64,000 nt of DNA from Marinobacter nauticus (GCF_019801015.1 NZ_JAHVJZ010000009.1:1-64000); one strand, 5' to 3'; shown: positions 1-8,391, counted from the stretch's first letter. The notes: generated by a model not told the origin, from the letters alone. Translations and numbers: made by a program.

Positions 1-98
1 TAAAGGGCCGTCGAAGACTACGACGTTGATAGGCAGGGTGTGTAAGCGTTGTGAGGCGTTGAGCTAACCTGTACTAATGACCCGTGAGGCTTAACCAT
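1..98 (+). rRNA. rrl: 23S rRNA, 3' end (partial)
   Basis: The first ~98 bases match the conserved 3' terminus of bacterial 23S rRNA, including the stretch GAGCTAACCTGTACTAATG and the GTGAGGCTTAACC end seen in enterobacterial 23S. The gene begins outside the window. The exact mature 3' end is estimated from E. coli and may be off by a few bases. The spacer to the first 5S gene (about 99-188) has no tRNA. Confidence 0.95.
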
Positions 99-188
99 AC
101 AACACCCAAGTGGTTTTGTGAGTCGGATATCCGACCTTGTAAGAAGTACTTACAAGAGAAATTCAGCTTTTCCGAATTGTACGATTTT

Positions 189-305
189 TGCCTGGTGGCA
201 ATAGCGTCGTGGAACCACCTGATCCCATGCCGAACTCAGAAGTGAAACGCGACCGCGCCGATGGTAGTGTGGGAGTTCCCATGCGAGAGTAGGTCACCGC
301 CAGGC
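189..305 (+). rRNA. rrf: 5S rRNA, copy 1
   Basis: Starts TGCCTGG and ends CCAGGC, with the universal ATGCCGAACTCAGAAGTGAA segment and the GCGAGAGTAGG 3' arm of gammaproteobacterial 5S rRNA. It is the distal gene of the rrn operon whose 23S end opens the window. The 117-base gene is the first of three identical copies repeated with a period of exactly 191 bp. Confidence 0.96.
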
Positions 306-316
306 TCCTAATTTTT

Positions 317-346
317 AAGCCCTTGCCGAATGGCGAGGGCTTTTTT
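317..346 (+). terminator. Rho-independent terminator behind 5S copy 1
   Basis: AAGCCCTTGCC pairs with GGCGAGGGCTT around a GAAT loop (one G-T pair) and is followed by TTTTTT. It lies between 5S copies 1 and 2, so copies 2 and 3 would need read-through or their own promoter. Confidence 0.85.
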
Positions 347-379
347 AGTCCGAATTCGATGCTCAGCATCAACCGTTTT

Positions 380-496
380 TGCCTGGTGGCAATAGCGTCG
401 TGGAACCACCTGATCCCATGCCGAACTCAGAAGTGAAACGCGACCGCGCCGATGGTAGTGTGGGAGTTCCCATGCGAGAGTAGGTCACCGCCAGGC
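380..496 (+). rRNA. rrf: 5S rRNA, copy 2
   Basis: Identical in sequence to copy 1. The whole 191 bp unit (5S gene, terminator and the leader ending CATCAACCGTTTTT) is duplicated exactly, indicating a recent or gene-converted tandem duplication. Confidence 0.96.
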
Positions 497-507
497 TCCT
501 AATTTTT

Positions 508-537
508 AAGCCCTTGCCGAATGGCGAGGGCTTTTTT
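508..537 (+). terminator. Rho-independent terminator behind 5S copy 2
   Basis: Exact copy, 191 bp further on, of the hairpin-plus-T-run behind the first 5S gene. Confidence 0.85.
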
Positions 538-570
538 AGTCCGAATTCGATGCTCAGCATCAACCGTTTT

Positions 571-687
571 TGCCTGGTGGCAATAGCGTCGTGGAACCAC
601 CTGATCCCATGCCGAACTCAGAAGTGAAACGCGACCGCGCCGATGGTAGTGTGGGAGTTCCCATGCGAGAGTAGGTCACCGCCAGGC
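571..687 (+). rRNA. rrf: 5S rRNA, copy 3
   Basis: Third identical 117-base 5S gene. Its downstream flank differs from the other two: it is followed by a different terminator, so this is probably the original end of the operon and the two upstream units derive from duplication. Confidence 0.96.
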
Positions 688-699
688 ACCCATTCCAGA

Positions 700-729
700 A
701 AGCCCGCAGCCTTTGCTGCGGGCTTTTTT
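700..729 (+). terminator. Terminator of the rrn operon
   Basis: Perfect 11-bp stem AAGCCCGCAGC / GCTGCGGGCTT with loop CTTT, then a T run. It is stronger than and unrelated in sequence to the two hairpins between the 5S copies. The rest of the gap up to 871 holds an 11-base direct repeat GACACCTGTCT (753-763 and 818-828) and no gene. Confidence 0.9.
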
Positions 730-871
730 CGTTTTGTTGCTTGCCCGCTTTGGACACCTGTCTTACTCCTGTCTGAATTTGAACTGAACTCTTGTTTAGT
801 TCTTGTTTGGTTAGGGTGACACCTGTCTATTTTGGCGCTATTCTTCGCTGCCTTATTCGTTTGGAGTCACC

Positions 872-2140
872 ATGTTCCGCCCATCCCTGTATTGCCTGGC
901 GTTGTTGTCGGCCCTTGCGGGCTCAGCCTGGGCCGATGAGTCCAAGTCTGAAGTCGAACAGAGTGCTTCAGAGTCTGCTGAGCGTCCGCAGGGGCGCAGT
1001 GCGGCAGTGCCGTTTATCTTTACGACCTCCAGCATGGGATTCAGCGTCGGCGGGGCGGCGTCGTTGCAGGGCGTATTGCAGGAACGTTCTCAGTTGGTGG
1101 CCGTCGGTACCTATTCGGAAAACGACAGCTATGTCGCTTTCCTGGGCGCGTACAACCTGCACTTTGGTGACTCTGGCCGCTGGTTTGTGGATCTGCAGGG
1201 TTTCGATGCCCGCTTTCGTGAAACCAACGTTTATATCGACGGCAATCCCGACTTTGATACTCCGGCCGGGGCGCACGGCTCCAGCGGTGACAATTTCGTC
1301 TTGGGTGAAGAGAGCCAGCGGGACCTTTACGCGACGCTGCGCTATGTCCTGCCAATGGGGGCGGGTAAGCATTCTCCGCAACGTCGGGCCCGTCTGGTTG
1401 CCGGGATCCCCGTGGCGCCGGAGAAAGGGGAGCAGGTTGGCGCGTACACCAGCATCGAGTTTGAGCCGTTCTATCGTGAGCGCACGGTAGAAGGGTTCGA
1501 TGGCCTGTATCAGAAAGATAAGACCCAGGGTGTGAGCCTTAAGCTGGACCACGATTCCAGGGACTTTATTCCCTCTCCGAGCCGGGGCAATCGACTGGAG
1601 CTTCAGCTTCATCGGGATTTTGGCAGCGGCGAGCGGAGCAGCTACACCAAATGGGAAGCGCAGTACAGTCACTACCTGAACTTTGGCGCCAGCAGCTGGA
1701 GTAAGCAGCAGATCCTGGCGCTGACCGCTTACACCTCCGATGTGCCCACCTGGGACAGCGGCGCCGAAGGGCATCGTCCGCCCTGGTTTGCCGAGTCCAC
1801 ACTGGGGGGCTGGAACCGATTGCGTGGCTATCAGAGTGGCCGCTTCCACGACCGCAGTGCGCTGTTCTACGGCGCTGAGTATCGGGCGATTCCACGCTGG
1901 CAGCCGCAGGGGGCGATCCCCTTCATTGATCGCTACTACTTTCCCTGGTGGCAGTTTGCGGTTTACGGTGGCGTCGGCCGGGTGCACGACAGCTATGATC
2001 TGGCCGAGCTGCACAAGGAGATGGACTGGACCGTAGGCTTTGGCGTGCGCATGTGGATTGAGAACGTTGTGGCCCGCGTGGACTGGGGCTTCAGTGAAGA
2101 GGAAAGCCAGTTGCGGGTGGTGGTGAACCAGCCCTTCTGA
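872..2140 (+). CDS. BamA/TamA-family outer-membrane beta-barrel protein
   Basis: A 422-residue protein with a signal peptide (cleavage near SAWA-DES, about residue 21) and a C-terminal Omp85-type 16-strand barrel (bacterial surface antigen domain). The diagnostic loop-6 segment is visible as GGWNRLRGYQSGRF around residue 310, matching the (V/L)RGY/F motif of BamA, TamA and FhaC barrels, and the chain ends in an aromatic (QPF) as outer-membrane barrels do. There is no room for POTRA repeats, so it is a stand-alone barrel rather than an assembly factor like BamA; its substrate or role is unknown. A GGAG lies just before the ATG. It is followed by a shared terminator and a convergent peptidase gene. 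Confidence 0.8.
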   Translation: MFRPSLYCLALLSALAGSAWADESKSEVEQSASESAERPQGRSAAVPFIFTTSSMGFSVGGAASLQGVLQERSQLVAVGTYSENDSYVAFLGAYNLHFGDSGRWFVDLQGFDARFRETNVYIDGNPDFDTPAGAHGSSGDNFVLGEESQRDLYATLRYVLPMGAGKHSPQRRARLVAGIPVAPEKGEQVGAYTSIEFEPFYRERTVEGFDGLYQKDKTQGVSLKLDHDSRDFIPSPSRGNRLELQLHRDFGSGERSSYTKWEAQYSHYLNFGASSWSKQQILALTAYTSDVPTWDSGAEGHRPPWFAESTLGGWNRLRGYQSGRFHDRSALFYGAEYRAIPRWQPQGAIPFIDRYYFPWWQFAVYGGVGRVHDSYDLAELHKEMDWTVGFGVRMWIENVVARVDWGFSEEESQLRVVVNQPF

Positions 2141-2156
2141 GTGTCTTCATACAAAG

Positions 2157-2182
2157 AAGGCCGCCCATTGGGCGGCCTTTTG
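2157..2182. terminator. Bidirectional terminator
   Basis: AAGGCCGCCC and GGGCGGCCTT flank an ATT loop, with T-rich tracts on both sides. It lies between the convergent barrel gene and the S46 peptidase gene. Confidence 0.8.
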
Positions 2183-2196
2183 CGTTTCTGTACGGA

Positions 2197-4389
2197 TCAC
2201 TTAACCAGAGTCAGCTCATCCAGCAGCCACTGGGCATGGTCCACTTCGCTCATCATCCACAGTACGTAGCGGATGTCGACGTGCACGGCCCGGGTGATCT
2301 CCGGATTAAAGTACCAGTCCTTGGTGATGGACTCGTAAGTAGAGTCGAAGTTAAGACCCACTAACTCGCCTTTGCCGTTCATCACGGGCGAGCCGGAGTT
2401 GCCCCCGGTGGTGTCGGCGCTGGAGAGGAAGTTCACCGGGACGGAGCCGAAGGCGTCGCTGTCAGCCTGAGCGCAAGGCAGGAAGCCGCAGTACCAGGCG
2501 GGCTTTGCCGGTGCGGTCAGGTCTGCCCGGGCGTAAGCGCCAAAGCGTCGCTCGTCGATGGCGGCCAGCACGTTGTCTGGCGCATCAAAGGGGGCAATGC
2601 CGGTGTGCTTCTCGCGGATCCCTTCGAGGCGGGTAAAGGGCTGCTTATAGAGGGCATCAGCGGCCTGGTAGCCATCAACATGGCCGATGCTGATGCGCAG
2701 CGTACCGTTGGCGTCCGGGTAGACCGGGCGACCCTGGCTCTGGTACCAGTCCAGCATGGCCTGCATCAACTGCGGGCGCGCTTCAGCCAGTTCACCCAGG
2801 TGGGTTTTGCGGGCTTTGCTGCGGGCTTCGTTACCCGGGTACAGGGCGACGGCCATCTGGATAAGCGGGTCAGAGCTGGACTCAAACTCGGCCGCAGTGC
2901 GCGCCATCCAGGCGCGGCGCTGGTCTTTGTCGCCCAGGGCGGTTTTGACGTACAGGGTTTCCAGGTCGAGCTTGGCTAACTGGGCATCCAGTACCGGGTC
3001 ACGCTGGTCCTGGGCCAGGTAGGCGTCGATGTCCTGTTGCCACAGAATGCGGTCCATCCGGGCGTCGAAGCGGCGCTCGAGGCGATCCAGTCGGGCGGCG
3101 AACAGCTTGCGGTCACGCTCCTGGTAACCGGCATCGCGCTGAGCGTCGGGTTTTTCCTGCTCTTTGGCCCACTTATACAGCGAGGCTGCGGCATTGAGCA
3201 GGGCACCGGACTGGGCGTTCTTCAGATAGACACTGGCCTGATAGTCACTCTGGCTTTTCTCAACCAGTGCACGGAGGTCGGTCAGGGCCTGGCTCTCCTG
3301 CTTGCCTTCGAGGTAGGCAACAAAAGCGCGGTCGCGGCTGGACTTGATGGCAGGGATATCGGTTTTACGGAATCCATCCAGCAGGCCATTCAGCTTTTTC
3401 ATCCGGTTGGCGTAGCTGGCTTTGGTCGCGGCATACGCCACGGCCACTTCCGGCGTGGTGGCAGACAACGCGTCGATGGCGTCAATGCGGGCCTGGTACC
3501 GGGCGGCCTGGGTGGGGTAGAGCCAGTCGGCAGAGAACGTCAGTTCTTCCGTCAGCTTGTGGCGACTGGTTCGGCCTGGGTAGCCAGCAACCAGTACCCC
3601 GTCACCAGCCCGAATGCCTTCCGCATTGATGCTGAGGAAGCCTTTCGGCTGGTAGGGCACATTCTCTTCGCTGTAGGCGGCGGGGCTGCCGTCTTTGGCC
3701 ACATAGGCGCGCAGGAAGGTGAAGTCGCCACTGTGGCGGGGGTATTCGAAGTTGTCGATGTCGCCACCGTAAGCGCCCACGCTTTGGGGCGGGGCGTACA
3801 CCAGTCGCACGTCGCGGATCACCAGTTGGCGCAGCAGGTAGTACTTCAGGCCACCGTGGAAGTCACGCACGCTGCAGCGGTAAGCCGGGTCGGCTTCGCA
3901 ATCCTGGATCAGGCGCTTGCGGTTGGTTTCAATCTGCTGGTAACGGTTGTAGCCATCGCTGGTTTCTTTGGTGCCGGCCAGCACCTGGTCGGTGACGTCC
4001 TCGACCTTGTCGGTGATGTAGAGGCGCTCCTGCGGGCCGGCAGACAGCTCATGGGCCATGTCTTTGGCGAGGAAGCCCTGCTCCATGTAGTTGTGCTCAC
4101 CATGGCTGTTGTACTGGATCGCGCCGTACGCACAGTGGTGATTCGTCACGACCAGCCCTTGGGGGGACACAAAGGACGCAGTACAATAGCCCAATCCCAC
4201 AACCGCATTCATTGGCGCCTGAGTCAGGTCGGCCAGTTGCTGTGCGGGAAGTTCGATGCGGCGCTGTTTGAGCTGATCTTCCAGCTCAAGCATTTGATGG
4301 GGAAGCCATTGGCCTTCGTCGGCGTGCAGGGGAAGGGCGGTCAACAGCGCTAACGGCGTCAGCGCTCGCCAGAGTTTCCTTGTTGGCAT
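2197..4389 (-). CDS. S46-family dipeptidyl-peptidase (DPP7/DPP11-like)
   Basis: A 730-residue periplasmic serine peptidase of family S46, which releases dipeptides from peptide N-termini. The signal peptide ends near LPLHADE (residue ~23). The chymotrypsin-fold triad is recognisable: His at ~85 in TNHHCAYGA, an Asp in the GGDIDNFEYPRHSGDF region, and Ser ~665 in TGGNSGSPV. An upstream in-frame ATG at 4551 would add 54 residues, but the start at 4389 has an AAGGA site 7 bases away and gives a proper signal peptide. At the position that separates DPP7 (Gly) from DPP11 (Arg) the sequence has Ser (FDSTYE), so specificity is not assigned. Probable role: peptide catabolism. Confidence 0.9.
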   Translation of the reverse strand: MPTRKLWRALTPLALLTALPLHADEGQWLPHQMLELEDQLKQRRIELPAQQLADLTQAPMNAVVGLGYCTASFVSPQGLVVTNHHCAYGAIQYNSHGEHNYMEQGFLAKDMAHELSAGPQERLYITDKVEDVTDQVLAGTKETSDGYNRYQQIETNRKRLIQDCEADPAYRCSVRDFHGGLKYYLLRQLVIRDVRLVYAPPQSVGAYGGDIDNFEYPRHSGDFTFLRAYVAKDGSPAAYSEENVPYQPKGFLSINAEGIRAGDGVLVAGYPGRTSRHKLTEELTFSADWLYPTQAARYQARIDAIDALSATTPEVAVAYAATKASYANRMKKLNGLLDGFRKTDIPAIKSSRDRAFVAYLEGKQESQALTDLRALVEKSQSDYQASVYLKNAQSGALLNAAASLYKWAKEQEKPDAQRDAGYQERDRKLFAARLDRLERRFDARMDRILWQQDIDAYLAQDQRDPVLDAQLAKLDLETLYVKTALGDKDQRRAWMARTAAEFESSSDPLIQMAVALYPGNEARSKARKTHLGELAEARPQLMQAMLDWYQSQGRPVYPDANGTLRISIGHVDGYQAADALYKQPFTRLEGIREKHTGIAPFDAPDNVLAAIDERRFGAYARADLTAPAKPAWYCGFLPCAQADSDAFGSVPVNFLSSADTTGGNSGSPVMNGKGELVGLNFDSTYESITKDWYFNPEITRAVHVDIRYVLWMMSEVDHAQWLLDELTLVK

Positions 4390-4476
4390 CGGAGTTCCTT
4401 CGATTATTATGGTTCTTTCCGGGAGGGTGTTTCCCTCCTCGAGCTTATTTTTCTCAGACAGTGTAACGGAATTAAC

Positions 4477-5883
4477 ATGGCGGAAACACGGGCCCGGGAC
4501 AAATCCGGCCAGGCACCGACATCGGTAGATCAACTTAAGCTGCCCCCCCATTCGCTAGAGGCGGAACAGTCCGTCCTCGGGGGCCTGATGCTGAACAGCG
4601 ACCTGTTTGATCAGGTTGCTGAGCGTGTGGTGAAGGACGACTTCTACAGCCGCAGCCACCAGCTGATCTTTACTTCCATGTCCGTTTTGCTGGAGCGGGG
4701 CGAGCCGCTCGATCTGGTGACGGTTTCAGAAGAGCTGGACAAGCTGGGTGAGCTGGAAGCGGTGGGCGGCATCCCCTACCTCTCAGACATCGCCCGCAAC
4801 ACGCCGAGTGTGGCTAACCTGACCGCTTACGCCAGTATCGTCCGCGAGCGGGCGGTGGTGCGTGAGATGATCAAGGTGGCTAATGAGATCGCCGATGCGG
4901 GCTTCAACCCGGACGGTCGCGACTCCTCCCAGCTGCTGGACCTGGCGGAAAGCAAGGTGTTCAAGATTGCTGAGAAGCGGGCCAATGCCAATGAAGGCCC
5001 CGAGGACATCAAAGCGGTTCTGTCCAAGACCGTCGATAAGATTGAGCAGCTGTTCAATAACCCGCACAACGGTGTGACCGGGGTATCCACCGGTTACTCG
5101 GATCTCGATAAGATGACCGCCGGCCTCCAGCCGTCTGATCTGGTTATCGTGGCGGCCCGTCCGTCCATGGGTAAAACCACCTTCGCCATGAACCTCTGTG
5201 AGCAGGCGGCCATGAACGAGGATAAGCCGGTGCTTATCTTCTCGTTGGAGATGCCCTCTGAGCAGATCATGATGCGTATGCTGGCGTCACTCGGTCGGGT
5301 CGACCAGACCAAGATCCGTACTGGTCAGCTTAATGACGACGACTGGGCGCGGGTCTCCTCCACCATGGGTCTTATGATGGAGCAGGGCAAGATGTACATC
5401 GATGACGGCTCAGGCCTGACCCCCACCGAGGTGCGTTCCCGGGCGCGTCGTGTGGCCCGTGAGCATGGCGGTATCTCCATGATCATGGTGGACTACCTGC
5501 AGTTGATGCAGGTGCCGGCACTGTCTGACAACCGTACCCTTGAGATCGCTGAGATCTCCCGCTCACTGAAAGCGCTGGCCAAAGAGCTGCAGTGTCCGGT
5601 GGTGGCGCTGTCGCAGCTGAACCGCTCGTTGGAACAACGGGCCGATAAGCGTCCGGTAAACTCGGATCTTCGTGAATCCGGCTCCATCGAACAGGATGCG
5701 GACCTTATCATGTTTATCTACCGGGACGAGGTGTACCATCCGGATACGGCGGAGAAAGGGCTGGCCGAAATCATCATCGGTAAACAGCGTAACGGCCCGA
5801 TCGGCAAAGTGCCGCTGACCTTCCAGGGTCAGTTCTCCCGCTTCGACAACTACGCCGGTACCAGCTTCGACTACGACGAGTAA
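4477..5883 (+). CDS. dnaB: Replicative DNA helicase DnaB
   Basis: A 468-residue hexameric 5'-3' helicase that unwinds the replication fork and binds primase DnaG. The N-terminal DnaB domain (PPHSLEAEQSVLGG, residues ~22-35) is followed by the RecA-like motor with Walker A ARPSMGKTT near residue 230, Walker B MIMVDYLQLM and the DnaB-specific ALSQLNRSLEQR segment. Length and motifs are standard, with no intein. It is divergent from the S46 peptidase gene and followed 2 bp later by alr, as in E. coli, so the two are probably cotranscribed. The ribosome binding site is weak. Confidence 0.98.
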   Translation: MAETRARDKSGQAPTSVDQLKLPPHSLEAEQSVLGGLMLNSDLFDQVAERVVKDDFYSRSHQLIFTSMSVLLERGEPLDLVTVSEELDKLGELEAVGGIPYLSDIARNTPSVANLTAYASIVRERAVVREMIKVANEIADAGFNPDGRDSSQLLDLAESKVFKIAEKRANANEGPEDIKAVLSKTVDKIEQLFNNPHNGVTGVSTGYSDLDKMTAGLQPSDLVIVAARPSMGKTTFAMNLCEQAAMNEDKPVLIFSLEMPSEQIMMRMLASLGRVDQTKIRTGQLNDDDWARVSSTMGLMMEQGKMYIDDGSGLTPTEVRSRARRVAREHGGISMIMVDYLQLMQVPALSDNRTLEIAEISRSLKALAKELQCPVVALSQLNRSLEQRADKRPVNSDLRESGSIEQDADLIMFIYRDEVYHPDTAEKGLAEIIIGKQRNGPIGKVPLTFQGQFSRFDNYAGTSFDYDE

Positions 5884-5885
5884 CT

Positions 5886-6962
5886 ATGCGTTTTTCCCCG
5901 GTTGCGGAGATCCGCCGCAGCGCACTAAACCACAATCTCCAGCGTCTTCGGGCGCTGGCTCCCGACAGCAAACTGATGGCGGTGGTGAAAGCCAACGCCT
6001 ACGGCCATGGGCTGGTAAAACTGGCCAGTTGGCTGGATCAGGTTGATGGCTTTGGCCTGGCCCGCATCGAAGAAGCCCTGGCGCTGCGTGAAAGCGGCAT
6101 TACGGCACGATTGGTGCTGCTGGAAGGGGTGTTCTCCGGCGAAGATCTGGAGCAGGCCGCTCAACATCAGCTGGACGTCGTGATCCACGATGCCGAACAG
6201 GTGCGCCTGTTGGAGCAGACGCCGTTATCCCAGCCGCTGACCATCTGGCTGAAGATCGACACCGGCATGCACCGCCTTGGTGTAATGCCGGAACAGTTTG
6301 AGGCGTTGTACCAGCGCTTGTGCCGGTGTAACAACGTGCGGATGCCCCCCAATCTGATGACCCACTTCTCCGTAGCGGATGAACCGGAGAACCCGGAAAC
6401 CGTACGTCAGATCCAGCGCTTCAATCAGCTGGCCCAAACCCTGCCGGGTGAGAAGGCCCTGTCCAACTCCGCCGGTACCTTGTGCTGGCCTGCCGCGCAT
6501 GGCGACTGGGTTCGTCCGGGTCTGGCGCTCTACGGCGTGAACCCGATGATCGGAGGCCGGGCCGCGCAGTTCGATCTGAAGCCGGTGATGACCATGCGCT
6601 CCAAGGTGCTGGCCGTGCGGGAGCTGAAAGCCGGAGAGCCGGTGGGTTACGGTCAAACCTGGCGCAGCAGCCGGGATACCCGTATCGCGGTGATTGCGAT
6701 GGGATATGGCGATGGCTATCCCCGCCACGCGGTGTCTGGCACCCCGGTGCTGATCAATGGCGTGCGTTATCCGCTGGCCGGTCGAATCAGTATGGACATG
6801 CTGACGGTCGAAGTGGGGGATGCCGCAGTACAGGTGGGCGACGATGTGGTGCTCTGGGGCGAAGGGCTTCCGGTTGAAGAGATCGCCGAATGCGCGGGCA
6901 CCATCCCCTATGAGCTGCTGTGCAGCACCACGGCCCGGGTGCAGTATCGCTACCTCGACTGA
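5886..6962 (+). CDS. alr: Alanine racemase
   Basis: A 358-residue PLP-dependent racemase making D-alanine for peptidoglycan. The PLP lysine is Lys35 in AVVKANAYGHG, at the usual place in the N-terminal TIM barrel; the C-terminal beta domain carries the catalytic Tyr in PVGYGQTW and the conserved GYGDGYPR and RISMDM motifs. It directly follows dnaB with a 2 bp gap, the same order as in E. coli. Confidence 0.98.
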   Translation: MRFSPVAEIRRSALNHNLQRLRALAPDSKLMAVVKANAYGHGLVKLASWLDQVDGFGLARIEEALALRESGITARLVLLEGVFSGEDLEQAAQHQLDVVIHDAEQVRLLEQTPLSQPLTIWLKIDTGMHRLGVMPEQFEALYQRLCRCNNVRMPPNLMTHFSVADEPENPETVRQIQRFNQLAQTLPGEKALSNSAGTLCWPAAHGDWVRPGLALYGVNPMIGGRAAQFDLKPVMTMRSKVLAVRELKAGEPVGYGQTWRSSRDTRIAVIAMGYGDGYPRHAVSGTPVLINGVRYPLAGRISMDMLTVEVGDAAVQVGDDVVLWGEGLPVEEIAECAGTIPYELLCSTTARVQYRYLD

Positions 6963-6967
6963 TTCAG

Positions 6968-6990
6968 CGGGAGCCTCTGGCTCCCGTTTG
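6968..6990 (+). terminator. Terminator behind alr
   Basis: CGGGAGCC / GGCTCCCG around a TCT loop, followed by a short T stretch. It begins a few bases after the alr stop codon. Confidence 0.65.
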
Positions 6991-6997
6991 TTGTTCT

Positions 6998-7059
6998 GGC
7001 GTGGGATTAAGGGGGCCTCAGCCCGACGTCAGACGCTGAGGCTCTTGTTTTCCCACGCC
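6998..7059. repeat. Nested inverted repeat between alr and the next gene
   Basis: An outer pair GGCGTGGGA (6998-7006) / TCCCACGCC (7051-7059) encloses an inner pair GCCTCAGC (7015-7022) / GCTGAGGC (7035-7042). Both arms are perfect. The inner stem is followed by TCTTGTTTT, so it could be a second terminator; the outer arms are not needed for that. The rest of the alr-7257 gap shows no gene. Confidence 0.6.
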
Positions 7060-7256
7060 TCCTGAAATGCCCCTTCTGTCCCACGCTTTCAATCCCATCC
7101 GGCTTCAGGCCGGGTATGTTGATCTTGGTTAACTCCCTACATCGTGACGCTCATTTCTGCTTGAGACCCTGCGGCGCTCGCAGTAGGGTTTAACCCTGTG
7201 AGGCGAATAACTCACGGTTATTTCGCTTCATTCCAACCCAAAACTATCCGGGAGTC

Positions 7257-7832
7257 ATGATGAAAAAGTTTGGTATTGCCCTGTCCCTGGCGTGTGCTTC
7301 GGCGTTCTCTGGTGCCGCTATGGCCGAATCCGTGCCGGTGCAGCTGGCTACACTGAATCACACCAATCTAATGGAAGGTGAGCGGGTAGAAGGCGTACGT
7401 TTCCCCACTCTGTACGGACAGACTGATTACGTAAAAGGCGTTGATCTGCACCTGCTGGGTGTGGGTGAAACCAATGACTTTGTTGGTCTGCAGTTCCCGC
7501 TGCTGCTGGCCGGTGCCAACCACGTCAACAACAGCATGACCGGCGTCGCCTTCGGTCTGTGGAACTGGAACAAAGGCCAGGCCACCGGCGCCAACGTCGG
7601 CATGGTCAACGTGACCAACGACGTGAAAGGTCTGAACCTGGGCTTTGTAAACTACTCCGAAGGCAACACCGGTTTCGACTGGAGTGCGGTAAACGTGGCG
7701 AAGACTTCCCAGGCTCAGCTGGGCTTTGTGAACGTGACTGACGAGATCAAAGTGGTGCAGATCGGCCTGCTGAACTGCGCCAAGAACGGCTTCCTGCCCT
7801 GCTTCCCGCTGGTGAACTTTGCAGTGAAGTAA
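7257..7832 (+). CDS. Exported protein of unknown function with repeated VNVT/GFVN units
   Basis: A 191-residue protein with a clear signal peptide (cleavage near SGAAMA-ES, residue ~23). The mature part consists of short glycine/asparagine-rich repeats: GVAFGLWNW, NVGMVNVTNDVKGLNLGFVNYSEG, SAVNVAK and LGFVNVTDEIKVVQIGLLN, with a period of about 15-18 residues, suggesting a regular beta structure at or outside the outer membrane. Two Cys near the C-terminus (LLNCAKNGFLPCFP) may form a disulphide. It may belong to the VC2662-type family of small vibrio/shewanella surface proteins, but this is recall and unconfirmed. Two adjacent ATGs are possible starts, with GGAG 3 bases upstream of the first. 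Confidence 0.7.
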   Translation: MMKKFGIALSLACASAFSGAAMAESVPVQLATLNHTNLMEGERVEGVRFPTLYGQTDYVKGVDLHLLGVGETNDFVGLQFPLLLAGANHVNNSMTGVAFGLWNWNKGQATGANVGMVNVTNDVKGLNLGFVNYSEGNTGFDWSAVNVAKTSQAQLGFVNVTDEIKVVQIGLLNCAKNGFLPCFPLVNFAVK

Positions 7833-7850
7833 AAGCGCATTGCTGTGCAT

Positions 7851-7881
7851 GGGGGGGCCTTCTGGCCCCCCTGTTTGTTTG
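7851..7881 (+). terminator. Terminator behind the exported repeat protein
   Basis: GGGGGGCC / GGCCCCCC with loop TTCT, followed by TGTTTGTTT. Confidence 0.8.
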
Positions 7882-7933
7882 TGCTTCCGGCTCATGGCAG
7901 AGTGTTGAACACACGACATTGCGTGAGCGCACT

Positions 7934-8368
7934 ATGACCCAGTGGTTTCAAACGACGTTTCGCCTGGCCCCGATGCCCCGGGGTTTCCATCTGATCACCC
8001 GCGAAGTGGAGCGGGCATTGCCTGAACTGGCCCGCTGTCAGACCGGTCTGCTGCACCTCTTTATTCAGCACAGCTCCGCCTCGCTGACCCTCAATGAAAA
8101 TGCCGACCCGACGGTGCGGCAGGACTTCGAATCCCACTTTAACCGGATGGCGCCGGAGAACGCCCCCTATTACCGGCACACTTACGAGGGGCCTGACGAC
8201 ATGCCAGCACACCTGAAAGCCAGCCTGCTGGGCAGCAGTGTGTCGATTCCCGTTGGGGCCGGTAAGCTGCTGCTCGGAACCTGGCAGGGGGTCTACCTGG
8301 GCGAGCATCGGGATCAGGGTGGAAGTCGAAACTTTGTTGCCACGTTGCAGGGTGACTTCGGCCACTAA
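7934..8368 (+). CDS. yjbQ: YjbQ/UPF0047 family protein (secondary thiamine-phosphate synthase type)
   Basis: A 144-residue protein of the YjbQ (UPF0047) family, whose E. coli member can replace thiamine-phosphate synthase weakly; the physiological reaction is uncertain. The conserved HLFIQHSSASLTLNENADP and GTWQGVYLGEHRD motifs, which carry the putative metal-binding His/Glu residues, are intact. A TTG start 15 bases upstream is possible, but the ATG at 7934 gives the normal family N-terminus. In E. coli yjbQ lies in the same dnaB-alr neighbourhood. Confidence 0.9.
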   Translation: MTQWFQTTFRLAPMPRGFHLITREVERALPELARCQTGLLHLFIQHSSASLTLNENADPTVRQDFESHFNRMAPENAPYYRHTYEGPDDMPAHLKASLLGSSVSIPVGAGKLLLGTWQGVYLGEHRDQGGSRNFVATLQGDFGH

Positions 8369-8391
8369 AACTGTGCATTTTGGCTAAAAAG

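Noticed and set aside
163-757. Three small minus-strand frames in the 5S array
   Set aside because: They are the reverse complement of 5S rRNA genes; repeated peptides simply reflect the tandem repeat.
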